From positions 8,871,497-8,935,496 of the forward strand of contig NW_020656077.1 of the NCBI RefSeq assembly GCF_003589595.1: a stretch of DNA of 64,000 nt. The letters are read 5' to 3'. Position 1 is the first letter of the stretch, and every line of letters begins with the position of its first letter. The notes under the pieces are model-generated. The model was not told where the DNA came from, did not search any database, and saw nothing but the letters and a program-made list of their open reading frames with translations. A program made the translations under genes and the position numbers. Below, in pieces: positions 1-9,795 of the stretch. This stretch comes from Hyposmocoma kahamanoa. Taxonomy: Eukaryota; Arthropoda; Insecta; Lepidoptera; Cosmopterigidae.

Positions 1-45
1 ATCACCCAGTTAGTACCTTTACAGCTACCAGTCCTGGCGAGAGAT
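1..45 (-). repeat. Family I repeat fragment (SINE-like body)
   Basis: This segment is the reverse complement of the block at about 41300-41345 (shared core CTGTAAAGGTA), where it follows a tRNA-like head. Only the edge of a copy is seen because the window starts here. Confidence 0.5.
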
Positions 46-895
46 GTAATATGTGTAATGGGCTATTGTTATACGTTTTGAAGAACAAGGTCAACGATAT
101 GAAATTGCGTATATAGCTATCTTTGTCGTGTAATCATTGCCGCGAAAACCATGAAAGAAAAAAAAATCATTTCGTTTGTCGCGATCAATTTTTACATTGA
201 TAAAATTACTATGCAAATGTTTAAAAATCAGCTATGACCTTGCAGCCATGTTTGGCACTCAGTTAGTCTTTTGCAGTAATTGCTCACCGGCGCTCGCGAT
301 GACATAAAATGTGACAGCACGGTGCACGCCATGCCAGTTTATCACTCAAATTTGGCAGCTGAATGTGGATAGGTTACAATAGCTTTATTGAGGCGGCAAA
401 CTACGGGGGCAGGAATGTTTAAATTGTTAAATTAAATAATATCGGTGTTCTGTAACATAATCTCGTATACGTCTAATTAACAACTTTTGTTGGAATAGTC
501 AGAACAGGAATGGTCCTGTGAGGTTGTCAGTATTATTGTAAGTATTATATATAAATGTATAAAAAACAATTGGGCGAGTACGCAACATGCCATCTAGGAA
601 AAAAAAACAATGCGCACGATGCTTATTCTCATCTGGTGTAATTTTAACATATGTACGTTCGTTTTATATCGAAATAATTATACACTCCGAAATTTTTGTG
701 TATTGGTTTATGCACCGAGTAAAAATAACGTGGAATGTTATAAATAGTGTGAATTGAAATAAAAATAGAAATCTTCGAACATAAAACCACTATTGTGACG
801 TTTTGTGAAATTGCTCCACTGGTTTGTTTTTATTACTGGTAACATTTTCACAAAACGAAAACATTATGGCATTCAATTAAATAAATATTATAATT
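46..895. other. AT-rich stretch, no recognised feature
   Basis: No coding signature, inverted repeat or repeat family shared with the rest of the window was recognised here. Confidence 0.4.
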
Positions 896-1060
896 AATAT
901 AGCGACATCTCTATCAGTCTTTTGGTAGCTACAAAAGTACTTGGCTGAATGAAGAAACTTTTACAAGTTCTCATAGATGGCGCTGCGTCAAAAAAGCCGC
1001 TGTCCCTATACAAGGATCTCTCGCAACTCGATCAGGTGGTAAGATCTGTAGCCACGGTAA
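896..1060 (+). repeat. Family I repeat body
   Basis: It matches 41300-41400 in order, including the shared core TCATAGATGGCGCT. The tRNA-like head seen in the 41-kb copies is absent, so this is a fragment. Confidence 0.5.
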
Positions 1061-1129
1061 GACTACAGAACACGCCCTGTAATACTCGACAAAAGCAAAA
1101 AAACACATGATACAAATTAATATACTCGT

Positions 1130-1186
1130 ATATTACTTATTTAACAGTAATTGTTTGAAGGATGTTGGACGGAGTAGAGTAGACCC
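1130..1186. repeat. Family D MITE, one terminal arm only
   Basis: It carries the family D end (ATTACTTATTT, CAGTAATTGTTT, GAGTAGACCC) seen complete at 28581-28755. The other arm is missing, and a family B fragment follows shortly after. Confidence 0.5.
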
Positions 1187-1239
1187 ACTGGGTTGTAGCT
1201 GATGCAGGTTTTATACACATCAGAGAATGGTGATGCCGA

Positions 1240-1358
1240 CGCTTGCGCCTGATGGTAAGCTACACGTCTATCCATAACAGTTGCAGTGCCACTCAGAGCT
1301 TTAAATCGTAAAGATCTTAGGAGCACTGCCACTGCGCCCGTCACCCTGAGACATAATA
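1240..1358 (-). repeat. Family B SINE-like repeat, copy 1
   Basis: It shares the family B core: cores TTGCAGTGCCACTCAGAGC and CATAACAGTTGCAGTG on this strand. Only the 3' part of the family is present. Confidence 0.6.
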
Positions 1359-2069
1359 CTAATTTAAAAAATGCGAACAATATACACCTTACTGAATTTA
1401 CCTACATGGAAAAGCTTTCTATTCTCTTTGGTATTGTAATAAAATATTATTTCAACGACAAAAGAATCAATCTGCATAAAAACAATCACTCTACCTCGGT
1501 TGATCGTTCTGGAATTATATCAAAGTTCGGCTAACAGTCTTTTCATGGAAGGTTTGTAAGTTATTCCAGCGTGCTTTTTAGGTCATGCCACGACTCGAAC
1601 ATCCGCAATAAATATCAGCACGGATTAACGCGGATGCTGATGCGGAAATAGATTTTTTTTGCAATTTTTTTGATCAGTCAAAAATTGTTACACCAACAAA
1701 CAATCAGACAATACAAAAAACTTAAAACTAAGTTCACAATCTACTATAGACCGACATTACATGCACAATAAACTGTTGCAGAGTAAAAAGAAACTTACAA
1801 AAATAAAAGAGCAAAGCATTAATTTAACCATGCAAAATTTCTTACAAAAACAAATAAATAAATAATAAAATAAAATGTTTGTTTCAGTAATACAATTAAG
1901 TTTGCATTAACAGTGGATGGTACCTCCTATTGAGCTTATCAAGCCTGTGTCAGGAGGCACCGCTCTTCCATAGCTATAAATGCATATTTAACAATTTTAA
2001 CTTATACTTAATGTAGTGTTTAATTTTTACATTTCCAAAAATCTGTTAAACAAAACAAAACAAAAAGAA
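1359..2069. other. No recognised feature
   Basis: AT-rich sequence with a GCGGATGCTGATGCGG motif near 1632. No gene or shared repeat was recognised. Confidence 0.4.
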
Positions 2070-2115
2070 GTGTGTGAAAAAAAGAGTGAGCGAGTGTGTG
2101 AAAAAAAGAGTGAGC

Positions 2116-2172
<57 letters not shown>

Positions 2173-2201
2173 TGTGGGTGAGTGTGTGTGTGTGTGTGTG
2201 T
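2070..2201. repeat. Two 24-bp tandem units followed by a (TG)n microsatellite
   Basis: Two identical 24-bp units (2070-2093 and 2094-2117, each GTGTGTG, seven A, GAGTGAGCGA) run into about 84 bp of nearly pure TG. Open frames across it are composition artefacts. Confidence 0.9.
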
Positions 2202-2224
2202 TCTATTAGATCTTCGGTTTCCTC

Positions 2225-2640
2225 ATACAATTTCGACTGTAGCCATTTTGATATAAGTTCTAATTCCTTATAAATTAAATTGTACAAATGGGCCGATCGT
2301 TTGCTGAATTGTCTGTTTGCAAATGTTGTATTTACTTTAGGTACTTTTACCACAATGTCTTTCCTTCTCTTCGAAATATTTAGATCATAAAGTTTGAGAC
2401 CTATGTTGTCTAAGTACAGTTTGAGTGATGTAGAGTCTCGTCTGGTAGTTGATACAAACTGCTAGTGGCAAATCGTCTTTTTTTAAATACATTATTTTAA
2501 GCAAATTGCGTTGCGCACGTTCCAACTCGAGAAAACGAGTTTTAGCAGCTTCACCCCATACAGGAATACAATATATCAATACAGATTTAACCAAACTCAC
2601 GTATATTTCCTTAAGTATGTCCCTAGACGACGAGACTCGC
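2225..2640 (-). pseudogene. LINE reverse-transcriptase C-terminal relic
   Basis: Read on the - strand from about 2640, the frame contains LIYCIPVWG followed by FLELERAQRNLLKIMY. This is the thumb/C-terminal pattern of CR1/Jockey-type LINE ORF2 proteins. After a frame change it continues with KRSAHLYNLIYK, typical of the extreme C-terminus. Stops and frame changes show it is dead. The catalytic core is missing. Confidence 0.65.
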
Positions 2641-2649
2641 AGACCAGCG

Positions 2650-3624
2650 ACTGTTATAAGACTAAATGTTATAAGACAAATAGTGTTACAAGACTAAGCG
2701 AAAGCATAAATATGAAGTTAAGATACAGAGTTTTAGGAAGGTGACGACGCTTTTGGTTTTTACTGCAGAGAAGTAGCGTAAATCAATCTCTGCGTTTTGA
2801 TCAATGTACAACTGACAAAGCCTAGCAATGGGAGAATTCTTGCCTAAAACAGTCCTGTCAAAAGTGATTACAAAGACGCTTTATGGGAAATCTAGGCAGT
2901 GTCTGCGGGGAAAACCAAATGATATGTAGTTTAGAACTGAACTGCATTCACGCATTTTATATGAAAACATCATAACTAAAATATCCCGTCGCTTCTCCAA
3001 TGACAGCATTTGGAACTTAGTGAGTCGTTTTTTAGATTTATGAAGATTACCCGCGGATGTGGATGCGGACATTTGCAACAACCCTGCTACACACACTGGG
3101 TCGAGTACGGTCGAATCGAAGTCATTTTTCTTTGTGTTTGTTTATTAATTTATACAATTTACAGTTGTACGTCCTTAAAAATGCTTTGACTACTTTTTGA
3201 ATGCTTTACTTAAACACATTATTTATTTTACTTATTTCACTTTTTATTTTCGGTTTTACTTATTTTCTTTTTCCTTTTTACTGTTAGAATTTGAGTTATT
3301 AAGTTTATTATGTTAAGTTGTTTAGAGTCAGTTTGGTTAGTATTTTGTTGGTTGTGTTTAGTATTTCGATATCTCCAATGAACACACTACGCCAAGTTAA
3401 TTTCCACCAACCAACATTTCATTATATTTTGTTTTTTTGGTTCCTTATTTCTTTTTTCACAAAATTCGTTTTTTTTTGAGCGTTGTTTTTTGTTTCGAAG
3501 TACATTTTGTTTTCACAAAATTCGGGGAGCATAATATTACTAAATAAATATGGCTGTTTACAAAAATAACAGAAAATGACCAAACAATAGAATTGGCCTA
3601 GTGTTCTTCAGAGGTATCGATATA
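2650..3624. other. AT-rich intergenic stretch
   Basis: No coding or repeat signal beyond low complexity was recognised. Confidence 0.4.
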
Positions 3625-3714
3625 TTTTATATATTTATTTATTATTATTATTATTAGACATTATTTATTTATTTATTCATTCAGTCAGTCATTAATTCGT
3701 TCATTCATTCATTC
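3625..3714. repeat. Simple (ATT)n/(ATTC)n tract, target of the Gypsy insertion
   Basis: TTTA, ATT and ATTC repeats end in ATTC at 3711-3714. The same motif resumes at 9796 beyond the element, so the Gypsy element landed inside this tract. Confidence 0.8.
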
Positions 3715-3822
3715 TGTAGTGTGTATATAGATACTCGTATATATAGGTATGATGATCCGACATAATAAATCAGTCTTGTATCGTCATTGAGTTGTTTCAC
3801 TCGTAAACATCCTTACCTTATA
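3715..3822 (+). repeat. 5' LTR (108 bp)
   Basis: It is identical base for base to 9688-9795. It begins TGTAGTG and ends ACCTTATA, not the usual CA. It contains a TATATATAGG stretch and an AATAAA at 3764-3769, so core promoter and polyadenylation signals are compressed into a very short LTR. Confidence 0.93.
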
Positions 3823-3840
3823 TGGCGACCCTGCCATGTC
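3823..3840 (+). promoter_or_regulatory. Primer-binding site
   Basis: TGGCGACCCTGCCATG starts directly after the LTR, where the tRNA primer for minus-strand DNA synthesis anneals. The TGGCGACC start resembles tRNA-Arg-primed insect elements. Confidence 0.75.
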
Positions 3841-3963
3841 TAAGTACCGCTCGCGTCGCGACTCGTTTTACGATACAAATATCGTATAGTATCGGAGATA
3901 AGTAAAAACTAACTTACAGACTGAAGTGAAGAAAAAGTGAAGTGCACATCAAACAAAAAAAAA

Positions 3964-4209
3964 ATGTGTAATTCTCAAGCACCAAAGCCTGATCAAAAGA
4001 TAACATCGCAAATTGGTTACCAGAACTCCATAACCAACACAAATGTGGAAACCCACATAGGGGTAATTTCCTGGTGCATGCTGGCGCTCCTATTAATGTT
4101 TATTCTGGTTGGGGCTGTCTTAATTATGCGCTACTGCGCAAAATGCTTTAACAAAAGGGTGAACCGTGGCGTAGAAACAGGCGTAATGCGCTTGCAGAAG
4201 ATAGGTTAG
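3964..4209 (+). CDS. Short single-pass membrane protein frame upstream of gag
   Basis: An 81-codon frame starts at the first ATG after the primer-binding site (3964, in an A-rich context) and ends at TAG before gag. The first 33 or so residues are polar (NTNVETHIG at the end of this part). A strongly hydrophobic stretch follows (WCMLALLLMFILVGAVLIM, about residues 36-54), then a basic, Cys-containing tail (YCAKCFNKR). The layout predicts one transmembrane helix with a positively charged end. I do not recognise a family. It lies on the genomic RNA ahead of gag, so it would be the first frame met by ribosomes. A chance frame is possible, but the element is young and the hydrophobic block is clean. 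Function unknown. Confidence 0.55.
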   Translation: MCNSQAPKPDQKITSQIGYQNSITNTNVETHIGVISWCMLALLLMFILVGAVLIMRYCAKCFNKRVNRGVETGVMRLQKIG

Positions 4210-4436
4210 AGACTACTCTCCTACTCTACTTCCCTGCTGTCAGTGACAAGATGTGATGTGATTTTGTGATAGTGTTCAAAAAGACTATAGTGCGGTGTAT
4301 GGTGGAACAGATGCTATAATTTTATATAAGACATTTTAACATAAGATAATTATAGAATATATATTTTATAGGTATGTTTAATATAAGATGGAAATAAATA
4401 CGAATCTGTTTTTTGAAGGTTGCGAGTGTGATTCTT

Positions 4437-5201
4437 ATGGCTAGCTACCTGAGCCAATTATGCCAAGACTTACGTACTATTAGAGGATATTTAATTAAAA
4501 TAGGGCCTGAACGGCGAAAGAGTAGTAAGTCAGTTAAAAAAAAGTTAAAGAGCGTCGAATTATTAGTAAAGCAGTATAATAGTTACTTGGACTCTATTAA
4601 GAAAGTGTTACAATTTAAAAGTGAATTCGAAAAGGAAGAAATTAATAAGTATTGTACGGATTTCAGAAAATTGTACTCAGAAATACAGGCTTTGTGTCCC
4701 ACAGAACACGGAAAAGAAAAACAGAATACTGACGAAAGCACAGAACAATCGGAGGTAAGTGATAGTAGTTATAGTGAGAGCGAGTCATCAAACATGGCGA
4801 AATTTGACTTGAAAATTGCACTCAGTCTTTTGCCGGTTATGACGGACAAGGAAGATAATACCAAGGAGTTAATTGACGGAATAGAATACTATGGACCTAC
4901 GTTAGCAACTTCAGAAATTTCACAATTAATTTCCTTTGTTTTGAAGACACGCCTCTCACAATCGGCTAAATTAAAGATTTTAGGTAAATACGAGGTGGTT
5001 GCGGACCTGGTTGAGGACATGCGAATGCATTTACTACCATTAAAGGCAGCGACAGCACTTCAATCGAAATTACTAAATATTAGCCAAAAAGAGCGCAGCA
5101 TTTCAAATTTCGGACAAGAACTTTCGGAACTATTTAGGGACTTGACAATTTCGCAGGCCAATGGAAATACCGATCACTATAATATCTTGTGTCCACTATG
5201 A
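4437..5201 (+). CDS. Gag, N-terminal part (capsid region)
   Basis: The frame runs from ATG 4437 to TGA 5201. The first 90 residues are Lys-rich and probably helical, an acidic Glu/Ser-rich linker (about residues 96-118) follows, then a capsid-like domain in the usual order for Gypsy Gag. The frame stops in mid-domain. The rest of the capsid homology (FADGLRNRRIGTIISARD) continues in the +1 frame at 5161-5679. This is either a 1-nt insertion or 2-nt deletion in this copy, or a recoding site. Because pol is intact and the LTRs are identical, a recent mutation or a sequencing error is the simplest reading. Confidence 0.8.
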   Translation: MASYLSQLCQDLRTIRGYLIKIGPERRKSSKSVKKKLKSVELLVKQYNSYLDSIKKVLQFKSEFEKEEINKYCTDFRKLYSEIQALCPTEHGKEKQNTDESTEQSEVSDSSYSESESSNMAKFDLKIALSLLPVMTDKEDNTKELIDGIEYYGPTLATSEISQLISFVLKTRLSQSAKLKILGKYEVVADLVEDMRMHLLPLKAATALQSKLLNISQKERSISNFGQELSELFRDLTISQANGNTDHYNILCPL

Positions 5202-5679
5202 AAAGACGAATGAAAAGTTCGCGATAAAAAGGTTCGCCGACGGCCTTCGAAATCGTCGAATTGGCACCATTATTTCAGCCCGGGATTACAAATCGCTTAA
5301 AGACGCCATACAAGGAGCCCAGGAGGAGGAAATGACGTCAGTTCCAGGTTCTGCTGATATTTTAGGCATGCGTAGACAAGGGCGAGGTAACTTTATACCC
5401 CGTAGAAGTTACCGAGGACAGCGAGATTGTTACACAAGGGGACCACGATGGTCTAGGGGAGCTAATCAAAATTACAGGAACACCCTACAACCCCTATATC
5501 AAACCAATACCAGAGTTTGGTCACGTGGCGCAGCTTCTAGAGGTAGGTACAATTTCCAACGCCGTCCTTATACACAACGGAATGTTCATGTCATGTCACC
5601 TGGATCGCGCGTGACTACAGATGAATCAGAGCGCGATCAAACACATTTGGACTCATTGAATCATTTTTTTCGAGCCTAA
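5161..5679 (+). CDS. Gag, C-terminal part with Arg/Gly-rich nucleocapsid
   Basis: Homologous reading resumes around 5190 in the +1 frame relative to the N-terminal part. It contains the end of the capsid (FADGLRNRR) and then a basic tail with many RG, RR and aromatic residues (for example RGNFIPRRSYRGQR). This tail replaces CCHC knuckles for RNA binding, as in several insect Gypsy lineages. The nominal ATG at 5161 lies within the overlap and is probably not a real start. The frame ends at TAA 5677-5679, just after a run of seven T (5664-5670). The pol frame is open from 5660, so the two overlap by about 20 nt. Confidence 0.8.
   Translation: MEIPITIISCVHYEKTNEKFAIKRFADGLRNRRIGTIISARDYKSLKDAIQGAQEEEMTSVPGSADILGMRRQGRGNFIPRRSYRGQRDCYTRGPRWSRGANQNYRNTLQPLYQTNTRVWSRGAASRGRYNFQRRPYTQRNVHVMSPGSRVTTDESERDQTHLDSLNHFFRA
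5660..5679 (+). other. Gag/pol overlap with T7 run, candidate +1 frameshift site
   Basis: The gag frame stops at 5677-5679. The pol frame is +1 relative to it and has no ATG near its beginning; it is open from 5660. The overlap contains TTTTTTTCGAG, in which a +1 slip would join Gag to Pol. Most Gypsy elements use -1, so this is worth testing. Confidence 0.5.
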
Positions 5680-5701
5680 ATATGTTAATGCATGCAATAG
5701 T

Positions 5702-8700
5702 TTGAATCGGGTTTCATTGCAATTAAAACAACTTCAATGTAATTGGTTAATTGACACCGGCGCATCGATTTCTGTTGTCAAGTATGATCGAGTCGTAAGT
5801 TTACAAATTCCATTCCATAAACAAAGACTACGTATAAACGGAATCGGTGGAAGTGTATATTCGAACGGATTTGTATATTTAAAATTGAATGTAAACGAAC
5901 TTGTTTTTGAACATAAATTTTACGTATTTGAAAAGATACCTTGTAACACTGACGGAATTTTGGGACAAGATTTTCTTCAAAAACATAAATCAATTTTGGA
6001 TTTTGAACTAAATACACTAAACTTGACCACAGAGAGCGAAAAATCAGTGTCACTAAAACTTCAATATTTCGATAATCATAATTATTCATATTTGACAGTG
6101 CCAGCTCGTAGCGAAACTATTCACTATTTCGATACAAACATTTTAGAAGACTGCGTTGTAAACTCACAAGAATTATGCAACGGAGTTTACATAGCTAATA
6201 CTATAGGAAGGCCGATAAACGGAAAAATACCCTATAAGATCATGAACACGAGAGATGAAGACGTAACATTAAATTACTTTAGGTTATATACTACAAAATT
6301 AAGTGATTATTTCATATGCCAATTTAATACACCAACAATTAATGCCGAAAGGGTCAAGCAATTATTTTCACTATTAAAATTAGATAGCTTGAATGATGAA
6401 GAGCAAAAGTCAATCGAAAATATTTGCGCTAAATTTCCCGACGTTTTTTTTTTGTCAGGCGATAAATTAACAACTACATCCTTATATGAGCAAACAATAC
6501 ATTTAAAACCACAAAGCTCTCCTATATATGTTAAGCCTTATAGACTTCCGCAAGCTCAAAAAGCGGAAATTGATAGACAAATACAAAGAATGCTAGCTGA
6601 TGGAGTAATAGAAGAAACTAGGAGTGCCTGGTCAAGCCCACTATTGTTAGTACCAAAAAAGGTAGACCCATCGGGTATCAAAAAATGGCGTGTAGTCCTA
6701 GACTATCGAAAATTAAATAATCAAATTCAAGACGACAAGTTTCCTCTGCCGAATATTTCCGACATTTTAGATTCACTATCCGGAGCAGTTTACTTCACAA
6801 CACTGGATCTGTACCAGGGTTTCTATCAAATAAATTTGCATAAAGACAGCCGTCCATACACTGCATTTACAACTTCTAAAAACCAATATCAGATGACGAG
6901 ATTAGCTATGGGATTGAAAACTAGCCCTAGCGCGTTTTCTAGGATGATTACAGTTGCAATGTCAGGATTGAACTATGAACAATGTTTGATTTATTTAGAC
7001 GATTTATGTGTTTTTGGCCGAAATTTAGAAAACCATAATAAAAATCTGATGGATGTGTTAGCGCGCTTACGAAAAGTAAATTTAAAATTAAACCCTGCAA
7101 AATGCAAATTTTTACAAAAAGAAATTCTGTTCCTCGGACACGTGGTATCCGAAAACGGCGTATCACCTGATCCGTCAAAAACTCAGGCTTTAAAATATTA
7201 CCCAAGACCTCAAAGCACAGAAGAAGTGAAGCGCTTCGTAGCGTTCGCTAATTACTACAGGAAATTTATCACACATTTCGCAGAGAAAGCTTATCCTCTT
7301 AATAAATTATGTACAAAAAGAGCAACATTTTTATGGACAGAAGACTGTGAAAAGGCATTCCAAGAATTAAAGTCGGCTCTCACAAACTCACCAGTCCTTC
7401 AGTACCCCGACTTTTCGAATAATAACGAATTTCTATTGCAGACCGACGCATCTGGAATAGCTATAGGTTCGGTACTATGCAATAGGGATGGTAGACCAGT
7501 GGCTTACGCAAGTCGTAGTTTAAATAAAGCTGAAAAGAATTATCCCACTATCGAAAAAGAATTACTGGCGATAGTGTGGAGTGTAAAGTATTTTCGACCT
7601 TACCTTTACGGCAGGCGGTTTAAAATAGAAACAGACCACAGACCACTAGTATACTTATTTGGGATGCGTGATCCCACGAGTAGATTAATGAAATTTAGAT
7701 TACAATTAGAGGAATACAACTTTGTGATAGAATATATAAAAGGTGTAAAAAATTCGGCAGCAGATGCTTTATCAAGAATAATATTAAGTTCAGAAGATTT
7801 ACAACAAATGAGTGAACGTACAGTGAATATGATGACAAGAGCACAAGCGAGAAGGTTGCAAGAAAGCAAACAGGCGCAGTATGACCCGAATTTAACGGCT
7901 AATAATCATCCCCAATACTCGAGGCCTGATCAACCAAGGGTAGTGGAGATAATTAAAAAACCGAGAAATTTGATAGAACTAAGATTAATAAATAAAAATA
8001 AATTAGACAAATTTGAAAGACAGGGACTAATAACAAAGAGAACGAATTACTTTGCCTATGTGGCAAGCCAGTCAAGTATTTTCCTCAACAGATTTTCTCG
8101 ATCATCAATCACGCGAGACGTATTGGTGAGAGATTTATCTAATTTATGTAGGAAATTAAGCATAGAAGAAGTGTGCATTATAAAAGATGAAAATAACGAA
8201 GAGTTTATTGCAGGAATAGTTAATGAAATAAAGGCAAGCACACAATGGTCCGGACCACGACTATATATACTTAAAAGTGTGCAAAGAATAAATAACGAAG
8301 ATGATAAGCGAGTCATACTTAATGACTTTCACCTTTTGCCCACTAGTGGCCACGCGGGCATCAGGCGAATGTCTAATAATATTAAAAAGTTTTACTATTG
8401 GCCTAGTATGGATAGGGACATTAATCAGTTTGTATCAAAATGTGAACAGTGCCAGAAACAAAAACATAGTATCAAAACAAAACAACCTATGGAAATTACA
8501 ACCACGTCAAGTTATGCGCTAGAAAAAATTTACTTGGATATAGTTGGTCCACTGCCTAAGGATGATACAGGTCATTGCTACGCGCTCACATTACAATGCG
8601 AGCTCTCGAAATTCGTGGAAGCGTATCCCTTACACAGCAAGGACGCTGTATCAGTTGCAAAGGCGTTTGTAAATAACTTTATCTTACGATACGGAATCCC

Positions 8701-9328
8701 GCGTGAAATCGCGACCGACCGTGGCACAGAGTTTGTTTCGAACACCATGGCACAGGTATGTCAACTTCTCAAAATTAAACAGCTGACATCAACCGCTTAC
8801 CATCACGAGTCAATTGGAGCATTGGAAAACACACACAAGACGTTAGGTGCGTATTTAAGAATATATTGTGAAAATCGTCCTAACTCATGGAGCAGCTGGT
8901 TACCCTACTGGTGCTTCGCACACAACAACACGGTGCATACAGAGACTAAATACACGCCACACGAGTTAGTTTTTGGTAAAACTTGTAAACTACCTAATAA
9001 TTATGATTCTGGCATAGACCCACTATACAACTTTGATAGCTATCCACAAGAGTTCCGATATAGATTACAGGTGGCTCAAGAAGATGCAAGAAAGAATTTA
9101 CTTGAAAGCAAGGTGAAGAGAAAGGTAAATTACGATATAAGTCTAAATCCAAAAATATACAAAGTAGGTAATTACTTGTTAGTCAAAAATGAAGAAGGAA
9201 AAAAAATTGATAAGGTATATTTAGGTCCATTTTTAATAATCAAAGATTTAGGTTGCAACGTACAGATTTTGAAAAACGGTAAAGAAGTAATCGTTCATAA
9301 AAATCGCACTAAACCTTATAAAATGTAA
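5702..9328 (+). CDS. Pol polyprotein: protease, reverse transcriptase, RNase H, integrase
   Basis: The frame has 1208 codons from TTG 5702 (open from 5660; no ATG start, so it is expected as a Gag-Pol fusion). Numbering from 5702: aspartic protease D18-T-G-A-S; reverse transcriptase with FTTLD (D369) and YLDD (431-434); RNase H with TDAS (D582), TDHRP (D645) and D688 in AADALS; integrase zinc-binding H877-x6-H884 and C914-x2-C917; integrase catalytic D946, D1006 and E1042 (35 residues between the last two). It ends in a basic tail (NRTKPYKM). It makes a cDNA copy in the cytoplasmic particle and integrates it in the nucleus. No stop or missing catalytic residue is seen, so it looks functional. 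Confidence 0.96.
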   Translation: MNRVSLQLKQLQCNWLIDTGASISVVKYDRVVSLQIPFHKQRLRINGIGGSVYSNGFVYLKLNVNELVFEHKFYVFEKIPCNTDGILGQDFLQKHKSILDFELNTLNLTTESEKSVSLKLQYFDNHNYSYLTVPARSETIHYFDTNILEDCVVNSQELCNGVYIANTIGRPINGKIPYKIMNTRDEDVTLNYFRLYTTKLSDYFICQFNTPTINAERVKQLFSLLKLDSLNDEEQKSIENICAKFPDVFFLSGDKLTTTSLYEQTIHLKPQSSPIYVKPYRLPQAQKAEIDRQIQRMLADGVIEETRSAWSSPLLLVPKKVDPSGIKKWRVVLDYRKLNNQIQDDKFPLPNISDILDSLSGAVYFTTLDLYQGFYQINLHKDSRPYTAFTTSKNQYQMTRLAMGLKTSPSAFSRMITVAMSGLNYEQCLIYLDDLCVFGRNLENHNKNLMDVLARLRKVNLKLNPAKCKFLQKEILFLGHVVSENGVSPDPSKTQALKYYPRPQSTEEVKRFVAFANYYRKFITHFAEKAYPLNKLCTKRATFLWTEDCEKAFQELKSALTNSPVLQYPDFSNNNEFLLQTDASGIAIGSVLCNRDGRPVAYASRSLNKAEKNYPTIEKELLAIVWSVKYFRPYLYGRRFKIETDHRPLVYLFGMRDPTSRLMKFRLQLEEYNFVIEYIKGVKNSAADALSRIILSSEDLQQMSERTVNMMTRAQARRLQESKQAQYDPNLTANNHPQYSRPDQPRVVEIIKKPRNLIELRLINKNKLDKFERQGLITKRTNYFAYVASQSSIFLNRFSRSSITRDVLVRDLSNLCRKLSIEEVCIIKDENNEEFIAGIVNEIKASTQWSGPRLYILKSVQRINNEDDKRVILNDFHLLPTSGHAGIRRMSNNIKKFYYWPSMDRDINQFVSKCEQCQKQKHSIKTKQPMEITTTSSYALEKIYLDIVGPLPKDDTGHCYALTLQCELSKFVEAYPLHSKDAVSVAKAFVNNFILRYGIPREIATDRGTEFVSNTMAQVCQLLKIKQLTSTAYHHESIGALENTHKTLGAYLRIYCENRPNSWSSWLPYWCFAHNNTVHTETKYTPHELVFGKTCKLPNNYDSGIDPLYNFDSYPQEFRYRLQVAQEDARKNLLESKVKRKVNYDISLNPKIYKVGNYLLVKNEEGKKIDKVYLGPFLIIKDLGCNVQILKNGKEVIVHKNRTKPYKM

Positions 9329-9679
9329 TGGTAAAATTTAAGTTCTGATTCTACTTAGTTTAGGTAATTATAGCGAATTAATAATATTATAAATTGAAGT
9401 CAATTTTTAATTACTAAATATATCAAAATGTAACATTATTATAACTAATATTTACTCGTGAATTAATAATTTGAATTATATAAATAAAAATTTATATCGA
9501 CTATTATTACCAATATTTACTCTTGAATTAATAAGCTGAATTGTACTCATTAATTTTAATTATTTAGTGGTATTTTCTATGTATAAAATATTGTAACCTA
9601 TACAATTATATTACATAAGTATGTACGTGCTAAAACTATAATAAAATAAAACTGTCATTTTATTTTATTAACCCCCTCC
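9329..9679 (+). other. Gypsy 3' untranslated region
   Basis: AT-rich non-coding sequence between pol and the polypurine tract; no env-like frame is present. Confidence 0.75.
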
Positions 9680-9687
9680 GGGGAAGG
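9680..9687 (+). promoter_or_regulatory. Polypurine tract
   Basis: GGGGAAGG lies directly before the 3' LTR, the expected plus-strand primer site. Confidence 0.8.
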
Positions 9688-9795
9688 TGTAGTGTGTATA
9701 TAGATACTCGTATATATAGGTATGATGATCCGACATAATAAATCAGTCTTGTATCGTCATTGAGTTGTTTCACTCGTAAACATCCTTACCTTATA
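9688..9795 (+). repeat. 3' LTR (108 bp)
   Basis: Identical to 3715-3822. It is followed by ATTC at 9796-9799, matching the base before the 5' LTR. Confidence 0.93.

Larger units (their letters stand above)
3715..9795 (+). mobile_element. Ty3/Gypsy LTR retrotransposon, recent insertion
   Basis: The element is bounded by two identical 108-bp direct repeats and by ATTC on each side (3711-3714, 9796-9799), which fits the 4-bp duplication of Gypsy integrases; the flank is itself (ATTC)n, so the duplication is not independent proof. Order: 5' LTR, primer-binding site, short membrane ORF, gag in two frames, pol (protease, reverse transcriptase, RNase H, integrase), polypurine tract, 3' LTR. There is no env. 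Gag lacks a CCHC zinc knuckle and ends in an Arg/Gly-rich tail. Identical LTRs imply a very young insertion. The primer site beginning TGGCGACC resembles the tRNA-Arg type used by 412/mdg1 relatives; clade placement is inference. Confidence 0.95.

Noticed and set aside
2016..2353. Open frames of 85 and 108 codons across the TG microsatellite
   Set aside because: Their bulk is Cys-Val or Thr-His repeats from (TG)n; the ends belong partly to a LINE relic.
3715..9795. Endogenous retrovirus with envelope
   Set aside because: No frame follows pol, and the only membrane protein frame is a short one before gag without envelope features.
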